Part shown: piece after piece, positions 6,613 through 13,066 of the stretch | Layout of the letters: the number at the start of each line of letters is the position of its first letter | Position numbering within the stretch: position 1 is the stretch's first letter | DNA from: JANRKG01 sp033763635 | Lineage (GTDB): Bacteria > Cyanobacteriota > Cyanobacteriia > GCF-001939115 | DNA: 13,304 bases | Assembly: GCA_033763635.1 (NCBI GenBank) | Contig: JANRKG010000390.1 | Coordinates: forward strand, 1-13,304 | Reading direction: 5' to 3' | Translations under genes and position numbers: made by a program | Notes under the pieces: generated by a model | The model's database searches: none | Told to the model about the DNA's origin: nothing | What the model saw: the letters and a program-made list of their open reading frames with translations, nothing else

Positions 6613-7586
6613 GCGATCGAACCATCAAACGGGCACTGATTACGGGTATCGCCGGATCAGGCGGATCTTATTTGGCAGAGTATATTGTCACCCATCATCC
6701 CGAAGTTGAGGTGTATGGCTTGGCGCGGTGGCACAGCACCACCAGCAGTGATAATCTGGCTGCAATTCGCGATCGCATCAAAGTTCACGAAGTTGATTTA
6801 CTGGATTTCGGGTCTGTCCTCACGGCGTTGCAACTCGTTCAACCCGATGCGATCTTTCACCTGGCAGCCCATGCTAATGTCCGAGCTTCGTTTCAAACCC
6901 CCAACGCGGTTCTCAATAACAACATCCTTGGCACCAGCAACTTATTTGAAGCCATTCGGATCGCAAATTTAGATCCCTGGATTCAACTCTGTAGCACGTC
7001 TGAAGTCTATGGACAGGTCGATCCCAAAGATGTCCCGATCTCAGAAGAAGCTCCCATGCGGCCCGCCAGTCCCTATGCGGTGTCTAAAGTGGCTCAGGAT
7101 TTGTTGGGATTCACCTACTTCACGAGCTACAAGATGCGGATTATTCGCACGCGCATGTTCACCTACCTGAATCCCCGTCGCACTGATTTGTTTGCGACTT
7201 CCTTTGCCCGTCAGGTGGCCCGGATTGAAAAGGGGCTACAATCTACGCTGCGGCATGGCAACCTGGACTCGGTGCGAACTATGCTGGATGTGCGGGATGC
7301 CATGCGGGCCTACTGGGAAGCGCTCCTTTACTGCGAACCGGGGGAAGTTTACAACATTGGCGGAACCACTACGATGAAGGTAGGTGAGTTCCTGGATGTT
7401 CTAAAGTCCCTCAGTACCGTTCCCATTCCCAGCGAGGTAGACCCCCAACTGCTCCGGCCTGCCGATGTGACGTTACAAATTCCCAAAGTTGAAAAATTCG
7501 CTCAGGCGACTGGATGGAAAACGCAATATACCTTTGAAGAAAGTATGGCAAACTTGCTAGAGCATTGGCGCAAAGAAACGAATTGA
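6609..7586 (+). CDS. GDP-mannose 4,6-dehydratase family protein (GDP-mannose or GDP-heptose)
   Basis: Extended SDR of 325 residues, predicted to turn a GDP-sugar into its 4-keto-6-deoxy form. The NADP-type loop TGIAGSGGSYLAEY (12-25) has G13, G16 and G19, and GLAR gives R40, which suits NADP. STSEVYG (129-135) supplies the T130/E132 dehydratase residues. YAVSK (156-160) is the SDR Tyr/Lys pair. LDVRDAMRAYW and LRPADVTLQI recall the C-terminal LRP segment of GMD. The Glu next to the catalytic Thr favours a dehydratase over a plain epimerase or reductase. Its start overlaps the hddA stop by four bases, which suggests GDP-heptose as substrate, as for DmhA/WcbK-type enzymes of Yersinia and Campylobacter. 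GDP-mannose remains possible, since a guanylyltransferase gene for it lies at the left edge. Confidence 0.85.
   Translation: MSDRTIKRALITGIAGSGGSYLAEYIVTHHPEVEVYGLARWHSTTSSDNLAAIRDRIKVHEVDLLDFGSVLTALQLVQPDAIFHLAAHANVRASFQTPNAVLNNNILGTSNLFEAIRIANLDPWIQLCSTSEVYGQVDPKDVPISEEAPMRPASPYAVSKVAQDLLGFTYFTSYKMRIIRTRMFTYLNPRRTDLFATSFARQVARIEKGLQSTLRHGNLDSVRTMLDVRDAMRAYWEALLYCEPGEVYNIGGTTTMKVGEFLDVLKSLSTVPIPSEVDPQLLRPADVTLQIPKVEKFAQATGWKTQYTFEESMANLLEHWRKETN
6769..6776. repeat. HIP1 octamer GCGATCGC
   Basis: Perfect HIP1 palindrome inside the 4,6-dehydratase gene. Confidence 0.85.
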
Positions 7587-7656
7587 GAGTGAGGGAAAGA
7601 CTTCAAGCAGAAGGGGGCATGCTAGATCTAAACCTCGATCGTTCTGTGAGGATTTG

Positions 7657-8595
7657 ATGCACGAAACTTTCTATCGATCGCTCTACCGTGTCCGGCGGGT
7701 AGAGGAGGAAGTCGCCCGAATTTACCCGACGGATCAGATCAAAAGTCCAACCCACCTGTCGATCGGTCAGGAAGCAATTTCCGTTGGGGTGTGCGCTGCC
7801 CTCCGTCCCGATGATGTGGTCTTCGGAACCTATCGAGGCCATGCCCTCTATCTGGCGAAGGGGGGGAGTCTGAACCAGATGATTGCTGAACTCTATGGCA
7901 AGGTGACGGGATGTGCGCGGGGCAAAGGGGGGTCCATGCACCTGATCGATACTGCTGCTGGCATGATGGGAACCTCGGCGGTGGTGGGCACGACGATTCC
8001 CAATGCGGTGGGCTATGCCTACGCCCTAAAATACCGTCGTCAAGATCAGGTGGTTGCTAGTTTCTTTGGAGATGGGGCAACGGAAGAGGGAGTGTTTCAC
8101 GAAAGCCTGAACTTTGCAGCCCTCAAAAAACTGCCCATCTTGTTTATTTGTGAAAACAACCGTTACGCGATTCACACCCACCAATCCCAACGGCAGTGCA
8201 GTGAAATTTGCGATCGCGTTCGAGCCTATGGAATTCCAGCCGAGCGCATTGAGCAGAATGACCTGTTGCACCTGTATGAGCGGGTGAGTGCAACGGTGAC
8301 AGCTTTGCGATCGGGCGAATCCGGTCCCGTTTTCTTTGAATGCATGACCTATCGCTGGCGGGAGCATGTGGGGCCAGGAAACGACTTTCATCTGGGCTAT
8401 CGAAGTCAGGAGGAATTACAAACCTGGCTAGAACATGATCCAATGCTCAAAATTGGGAAGGAAGTGGAGGACGATCGCCGGAGCCAGATTGAAGCGGAAG
8501 TAGAAGCGGAGATTGCTGAAGCCTTTGCTTTTGCGGAAGGCAGTCCTTTCCCCGATCGCTCTGAATTGTTTGCCCATGTCTATAAGGGGGCGTAA
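7657..8595 (+). CDS. Thiamine-diphosphate dehydrogenase E1, alpha subunit
   Basis: Alpha subunit of a two-chain pyruvate/acetoin-type E1, which decarboxylates a 2-oxo acid on thiamine diphosphate. The 312 residues include THLSIGQEA (32-40), TYRGHALYL (58-66), RGKGGSMHL (88-96) and the thiamine-diphosphate motif from GDGATEEG (138-145) to ENN (166-168). RWREHVGPG (233-241) follows. There is no extra N-terminal lipoyl or targeting sequence. ATG 7657 is preferred to the adjacent in-frame TTG 7654, because GAGGA (7648-7652) leaves 4 bases before the ATG and only 1 before the TTG. The beta subunit follows after one base, but no lipoyl-bearing E2 or E3 is present. This pair lies among nucleotide-sugar genes, so it probably passes the activated two-carbon unit to a keto sugar instead of to coenzyme A. 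That role is inferred. Confidence 0.88.
   Translation: MHETFYRSLYRVRRVEEEVARIYPTDQIKSPTHLSIGQEAISVGVCAALRPDDVVFGTYRGHALYLAKGGSLNQMIAELYGKVTGCARGKGGSMHLIDTAAGMMGTSAVVGTTIPNAVGYAYALKYRRQDQVVASFFGDGATEEGVFHESLNFAALKKLPILFICENNRYAIHTHQSQRQCSEICDRVRAYGIPAERIEQNDLLHLYERVSATVTALRSGESGPVFFECMTYRWREHVGPGNDFHLGYRSQEELQTWLEHDPMLKIGKEVEDDRRSQIEAEVEAEIAEAFAFAEGSPFPDRSELFAHVYKGA
8210..8217. repeat. HIP1 octamer GCGATCGC
   Basis: Perfect HIP1 palindrome inside the E1 alpha gene. Confidence 0.85.
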
Positions 8596-8596
8596 G

Positions 8597-9646
8597 ATGC
8601 TGGACCGCACACTGAGTTTTGTGGATGCCATTCAGGAAGCGACCGATCTGGAAATGGAACGGGACGATCGCGTGTTGCTGTTTGGTTTGGATGTGGATGA
8701 TCCGAAGGCCATTTTAGGGACAACCCGAGGACTTCCTGAAAAATATGGACCTGAGCGAGTCTTCGGCACACCTTTATCGGAAGATGCCATGACAGGTGGG
8801 GCAATTGGGATGGCGTTGGCGGGGTTGCGTCCGATCCATGTTCACATCCGCATGGACTTTTTAATGCTGGCAATGAACCAGCTTGTGAATGTCGCAGCCA
8901 AGAGCCATTACATGTACGGTGGGCTGGTTCACCTGCCCCTGGTGGTGCGATCGATCATTGGCAAAAGTTGGGGCCAGGGGGCACAGCACTCCCAGGCGTT
9001 CTATTCTTTCTTCATGCATGTTCCGGGCTTGAAGGTCGTGGCTCCCACCACCCCTTACGACGCGAAGGGATGCCTGATCGCCGCCATTCGGGATGATAAC
9101 CCGGTGATGTTTGTCGAACATCGGATTCTTTACTATCAAAAAGGCCCCGTTCCAGAAGGGGACTACGAAGTCACTCCCGGCAAAGCGCGGATTACGGCTG
9201 AAGGGGAAGATGTCACCTTGGTCGGAATTTCCTACATGCAAATCGAGTGTTTGCGTGCCCAGCGTTATCTTGAAGAAGTGGGGATTCGGTCGGAAGTGAT
9301 CGATCCGATCTGGCTCAGCCCGTTGGATATTGAAACGATCGCCAATTCCGTCCGCAAAACGCGCCATCTCTGTGTCGTAGATAACGGATGGACGACCTGT
9401 GGAGCCAGTGCTGAGATTGTAGCCCAGGTACTCGAACAACTTCAAGATGAACCAGGAATCAAAGTAAAGCGTATGGGCTTTGCTTCTGTGACCTGCCCGA
9501 CGACCCCCGTTCTAGAAACCGAGTTTTATCCCAATGGACAAACGATCGCAAGTGCTGTTTTTAGTCTGGTAAGAGGGAAAGATAAAACCTGGATGCCTGA
9601 ACTCCGTCCTGAACTGAAAGATATTGAATTCAAAGGCCCCTTTTAA
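8597..9646 (+). CDS. Thiamine-diphosphate dehydrogenase E1, beta subunit
   Basis: Beta subunit partnering the gene just upstream; together they should form an alpha2-beta2 E1 enzyme. The 349 residues contain a transketolase-like pyrimidine-binding domain with TPLSEDAMTGGAIGMALAG (58-76), where E62 is the glutamate expected to activate thiamine diphosphate. GAQHSQAFYSFFMHVPGLKVVAP is at 128-150, with H131 the conserved active-site-region histidine, and the C-terminal transketolase domain follows. Start: ATG 8597 has AAGGGGG (8584-8590) six bases upstream, inside the end of the alpha gene, and its N-terminus matches E1 beta proteins. The longer in-frame reading from 8513 only overlaps the alpha gene and is rejected. 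One base separates the two genes, so equal production of both subunits is likely. It ends two bases before the PLP enzyme gene. Confidence 0.88.
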   Translation: MLDRTLSFVDAIQEATDLEMERDDRVLLFGLDVDDPKAILGTTRGLPEKYGPERVFGTPLSEDAMTGGAIGMALAGLRPIHVHIRMDFLMLAMNQLVNVAAKSHYMYGGLVHLPLVVRSIIGKSWGQGAQHSQAFYSFFMHVPGLKVVAPTTPYDAKGCLIAAIRDDNPVMFVEHRILYYQKGPVPEGDYEVTPGKARITAEGEDVTLVGISYMQIECLRAQRYLEEVGIRSEVIDPIWLSPLDIETIANSVRKTRHLCVVDNGWTTCGASAEIVAQVLEQLQDEPGIKVKRMGFASVTCPTTPVLETEFYPNGQTIASAVFSLVRGKDKTWMPELRPELKDIEFKGPF

Positions 9647-9648
9647 CG

Positions 9649-10860
9649 ATGCCTATTTCAAGCACGCCCTACACCCAAAATTTGCACTGGCCCTTGATGC
9701 GAAATAACATTGCACGGGCCGATCTGGATGCAGTCATTCAATTATTGCAACAGGATGATCCGATTCTGACCCAAGCTACCCAGGTCCGTGCTTTTGAGCA
9801 GGAATGGTCTGCCTGGGTGGGAATGCGGTACAGCGTCTTCGTGAATTCTGGTTCCTCTGCCAACCTGATCACAATGGCAGCGTTGCGAGAAACCTATGGT
9901 CCTGGAGAAGTGATCGTTCCGACCCTCACCTGGGTTTCTGATATTGCTTCCGTGTTGCAAAACGGCTTCAAACCCGTATTTGTTGATATCGATCCTCGCA
10001 CGCTGGGAATGGATACGGCTCAGGTGTTGGCCAAAATCACCCCGGAAACACGGGCAGTCTTCCTGACCCATGTCCTCGGCTACAATGCCCTGACTCAAGA
10101 ATTACTGGATGCGCTGGCTGTCCGTCAAATTCCCTTAATTGAAGATACCTGTGAATCCTATGGGGCTACCTTTCAGGGGCGGAGATTAGGCAGTTTTGGG
10201 CTGATGTCCAACTTTTCCTTCTACTACGCCCACCACATGAGCACGATCGAAGGGGGCATGGTTTCCACCAACGACCCCAACCTCTACGAAACCCTGCGGC
10301 TCCTCCGCTCCCATGCAATGGTGCGGGAATCCACATCCCAGGAATTCAAAGAACGCTACTGGCAGGAATACCCAGACCTCAATCCAGACTTTATCTTCGC
10401 CTACCCTGCCTATAATGTGCGGAGTACGGAGATCAATGCCGTGATGGGCCGATCGCAACTGAAGCGATTGGATGCCAATAACGAGATTCGTACCGCAAAC
10501 CTGAAGGTATTTCTAGAGAACCTGGACCCTGAAAAGTACCAAACGGATTTTGCAATTGAGGGCAGTTGTAACTATGCCTTTACCCTGATCTTGCGTTACC
10601 CTGATCCGGATTTTGCGGAGAAGGTCATGCAGTCCTTGCGCGAGTGGGGTGTTGAGTTTCGACGGGGCACTGCTGGCGGTGGAAATCAGTTACGCCAACC
10701 CTATCTCCGGCGATTGTTAGGCAATGAGTTTGAAAATTACCCGCAGGTAGATCATGTGCATTTCTATGGCATGTACATCGGTAACTATCCCGAACTAGAG
10801 CAGGAGAAAATTTTGGAACTCTGCTCTCGATTGAATCAATTAAATTCTGCTGGTAATTGA
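9649..10860 (+). CDS. DegT/DnrJ/EryC1 PLP enzyme with His for the catalytic Lys (ColD-like sugar 3-dehydratase)
   Basis: Fold-type I PLP enzyme of the sugar aminotransferase family, 403 residues. Conserved pieces are VNSGSSAN (65-72), VPTLTWVSD (90-98), IEDTCESYGA (164-173, with D166 expected to bind the PLP nitrogen), FSFYYAHHMSTIEGG (189-203), and NVRSTEINAVMG in the C-terminal half. In ordinary aminotransferases SFxxxK carries the Schiff-base lysine. Here H195 stands in its place, as in ColD (SFYPAHH) and the E1/RfbH 3-dehydratases. That points to removal of the C3 hydroxyl from a 4-keto-6-deoxy GDP-sugar, not stable amine transfer. No iron-sulfur reductase gene is nearby, so the ColD mode, recharging PMP from glutamate, fits better than the RfbH mode. 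Two bases after E1 beta, one base before the Nudix gene, and no clear ribosome binding site, so probably coupled translation. Confidence 0.86.
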   Translation: MPISSTPYTQNLHWPLMRNNIARADLDAVIQLLQQDDPILTQATQVRAFEQEWSAWVGMRYSVFVNSGSSANLITMAALRETYGPGEVIVPTLTWVSDIASVLQNGFKPVFVDIDPRTLGMDTAQVLAKITPETRAVFLTHVLGYNALTQELLDALAVRQIPLIEDTCESYGATFQGRRLGSFGLMSNFSFYYAHHMSTIEGGMVSTNDPNLYETLRLLRSHAMVRESTSQEFKERYWQEYPDLNPDFIFAYPAYNVRSTEINAVMGRSQLKRLDANNEIRTANLKVFLENLDPEKYQTDFAIEGSCNYAFTLILRYPDPDFAEKVMQSLREWGVEFRRGTAGGGNQLRQPYLRRLLGNEFENYPQVDHVHFYGMYIGNYPELEQEKILELCSRLNQLNSAGN

Positions 10861-10861
10861 C

Positions 10862-11470
10862 ATGAAAGAGATAGATGCATCCCTTTCATCCGATCGGTTG
10901 AATTCTCCACTACAACCCTGGAAAACTCTTAGTAGCCGGGATGTCTACATCGCTGAACCCTGGATTAAGGTGTCTGTAGAACAGGTGCAGCTTCCAGAAG
11001 GGAAAATTGTAGACACTTATCACCAAATTCGCTTGCCTAGCTATGTCATTATTGTTGCCCAGACCTCTAATGGCAAAGTAATCGTAGAACGTCAATACAA
11101 GCATGGTGTGGGGCGAGTCAGTCTCCTCCTGCCCGGAGGGTTGATGGAAGCGGGAGAAGATCCGCTAGAAGCCGCAAAGCGAGAGTTATTAGAGGAAACT
11201 GGGTACATTGCTGATAGTTGGCAGAATTTGGGTCGATTTGTCGCCAATGCAAATTATGGTTGTGGTTCCCCAGCCCTGTTTATTGCTTCGAATGCCCGCC
11301 AAGTAGCCCAACCTCACTCTGGTGATTTAGAGGAAATGGAAATTTTACTGCTTCATCCCGATGAATTGATCGAAGCGGTGCGTCAGGGTGAATTTGTGGT
11401 AGTTAGTACCGTGATGGCGATCGCCTTTGTCTTGAATCCTGTTTTTTGTCCTGAATTTATTCGTCCTTAA
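10862..11470 (+). CDS. Nudix hydrolase
   Basis: Hydrolyses a nucleoside diphosphate linked to another group. The 202-residue protein carries a full Nudix box starting at G93: GLMEAGE, then REL-LEETGY (107-115), matching G-x5-E-x7-REUxEExGU with Tyr at the last hydrophobic position. The preceding PGG (91-93) and the strand pattern with VIVERQYKHGVG resemble ADP-ribose/ADP-sugar or GDP-mannose (NudK-type) pyrophosphatases. Substrate cannot be read from the sequence. It lies one base after the PLP enzyme gene, so it is almost certainly co-transcribed. It could trim GDP-sugar intermediates or a faulty product, or it may be a general nucleotide-sugar hydrolase carried along with the cluster. Confidence 0.88.
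   Translation: MKEIDASLSSDRLNSPLQPWKTLSSRDVYIAEPWIKVSVEQVQLPEGKIVDTYHQIRLPSYVIIVAQTSNGKVIVERQYKHGVGRVSLLLPGGLMEAGEDPLEAAKRELLEETGYIADSWQNLGRFVANANYGCGSPALFIASNARQVAQPHSGDLEEMEILLLHPDELIEAVRQGEFVVVSTVMAIAFVLNPVFCPEFIRP
11417..11424. repeat. HIP1 octamer GCGATCGC
   Basis: Perfect HIP1 palindrome inside the Nudix gene. Confidence 0.85.
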
Positions 11471-11493
11471 TTCTTCTAGCTGAGCAATTCCTT

Positions 11494-13002
11494 ATGAGCC
11501 AAACTTCTTCCTTAGACTTAGTTCTGGTCAACCCTGGCAATCGGACCCAAATTTATCAATCGCTCGGTTCTAATCTTTCTGCAATTGAACCCCCCGTTTG
11601 GGCGGGTTTGATGGCAACCTTTGTTCGGAAACAGGGGTTTTCGGTGCAAATTCTAGATGCGACTGCTGAGGAATGGACCCCGGAACAGGTAGCAGAGCGG
11701 ATTGAAGAGTTGAAGCCCCGTCTGGCTGCTGTCGTGGTGTATGGGCACCAACCATCTGCTTCTACCCAAGTGATGGCAGGAGCCAGTCGAGTTTGTAGTG
11801 CTATCAAGCGGCAAACTCCCGATCAGAAAGTATTGCTAGTTGGGGGCCATGTTGCGGCTCTAGCAGAACGCACTCTGAAAGAAGAAGATACCGATTTTGT
11901 GGCAGCCGGAGAAGGGCTTTATACCCTGGTGGAATTAGTGGCAGCCCTCCAGACAGGGGCACCAGACTACAGTAAAGTGCGAGGGCTATGGTATTGGGAT
12001 GGGAAAGAGGCAAAATCCAGTCCCCCGCCTCCTTTGTTGCAAAATGTGGAACAGGAGATGCCTGGAATTGCCTGGGATTTGCTACCAATGAATAAATATC
12101 GGGCACACAATTGGCACTGCTTTGGCGACTTAAATCGTCAGCCCTATGTGGCCCTTTATACCTCTTTAGGATGTCCTTTTCATTGCAGTTTTTGCTGCAT
12201 CCAGGCTCCCTTTAAGAGCGGTGAGAAGGAATTGGGGTACCGGGAGTTCACCAATAGCTACCGTCTCTGGAGTCCAGCAGCGGTCATGGCAGAGATTGAT
12301 CATCTTGTTCACAAGTATGGAGTCCGCAACATCAAAATTGCAGATGAGATGTTTGTCCTGAATCCCAAACATGTCTTGGGGATTTGTGATGCCATTATTG
12401 AACGGGGCTACGACCTGAACATCTGGGCTTATGCGCGAGTAGATACGGTGCGGGACGACATGATCGACAAGCTGAAGCGAGCTGGATTCAATTGGCTGGC
12501 TCTGGGCATTGAGGCCGCGAATGAGCGGGTGCGGGATGATGTGCAAAAAGGGTACAACCAGGAGGATATCCACCGTACGCTGGAGAAGGTGCGCTCGGCT
12601 GGCATCAATGTAATTGGCAACTATATTTTTGGCTTGCCAGAGGACAACCTGGAGAGCATGCAAGAAACTTTGGATTTGGCTCTTGAACTGAATTGTGAAT
12701 TTGCTAACTTTTATAGTGCAATGGCTTATCCCGGTTCTCAGCTTTACAATTTAGCATTGCAGGAAGGTTGGAAATTGCCAGAAACCTGGAGCGGCTATTC
12801 CCAACACTCAAGGGATTCGCTGCCCTTACCGACTAAATATCTCTCAGGTGGAGAGGTGTTACGATTCCGGGATCATGCGTTTCAGGTTTACTTCAACAGT
12901 CCTCGCTACTTGAACATGATTGACCAGAAGTTTGGACCAGAGACTGTACAACATATTCAACAGATGGCTTCTCAATCTATTGAGCGCCAGTATGCTCGGT
13001 AA
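11494..13002 (+). CDS. B12-binding-domain radical SAM protein
   Basis: Radical S-adenosylmethionine enzyme of 502 residues. The N-terminal 150 or so residues form a Rossmann-like cobalamin-binding domain: LVLVNPG (9-15), VQILDATAEEW (51-61), VLLVGGHVAAL (113-123) and TDFVAAGEG (133-141). They lack the DxHxxG motif of base-off B12 binding, as is common in this class. The iron-sulfur cluster motif is GCPFHCSFC (226-234), C227-x3-C231-x2-C234. Core elements continue with IKIADEMFVLNP, NIWAYARVD and LALGIEAANERVRDDVQKGY. Relatives include C-methylating and ring-forming enzymes, so the reaction is uncertain. Position at the end of the cluster, 23 bases after the Nudix gene, suggests modification of the sugar or of a lipid or glycan acceptor. 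No clear ribosome binding site precedes the ATG. The C-terminal 80 residues were not recognised as a known domain. Confidence 0.87.
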   Translation: MSQTSSLDLVLVNPGNRTQIYQSLGSNLSAIEPPVWAGLMATFVRKQGFSVQILDATAEEWTPEQVAERIEELKPRLAAVVVYGHQPSASTQVMAGASRVCSAIKRQTPDQKVLLVGGHVAALAERTLKEEDTDFVAAGEGLYTLVELVAALQTGAPDYSKVRGLWYWDGKEAKSSPPPPLLQNVEQEMPGIAWDLLPMNKYRAHNWHCFGDLNRQPYVALYTSLGCPFHCSFCCIQAPFKSGEKELGYREFTNSYRLWSPAAVMAEIDHLVHKYGVRNIKIADEMFVLNPKHVLGICDAIIERGYDLNIWAYARVDTVRDDMIDKLKRAGFNWLALGIEAANERVRDDVQKGYNQEDIHRTLEKVRSAGINVIGNYIFGLPEDNLESMQETLDLALELNCEFANFYSAMAYPGSQLYNLALQEGWKLPETWSGYSQHSRDSLPLPTKYLSGGEVLRFRDHAFQVYFNSPRYLNMIDQKFGPETVQHIQQMASQSIERQYAR

Positions 13003-13066
13003 CTAACATAATGAGTGTCTCTGGCAATTCGTTCATCTAGATTTAAGTTCTCATTACTAACCCTTT

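Noticed and set aside
8513..8596. Longer N-terminus for E1 beta
   Set aside because: Would overlap the E1 alpha gene by 83 bases, adds residues not typical of E1 beta, and the ATG at 8597 has a well-spaced AAGGGGG.
8861..9445. Open frame of 194 codons on the - strand
   Set aside because: Lies wholly inside the E1 beta gene, antisense, with no recognisable motif or ribosome binding site; a shadow of the coding strand.
7657..9646. Housekeeping pyruvate dehydrogenase E1
   Set aside because: Not excluded by motifs, but there is no E2 or E3 gene and the pair is locked into a nucleotide-sugar operon with 1-2 base spacing, so a dedicated role is more likely.
3397..11424. Five GCGATCGC copies as a novel repeat family
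   Set aside because: This is the known HIP1 octamer of cyanobacteria, not a new element.
12166..12663. Open frame of 165 codons on the - strand
   Set aside because: Antisense to the radical SAM gene over its conserved core; composition is a mirror of that gene.
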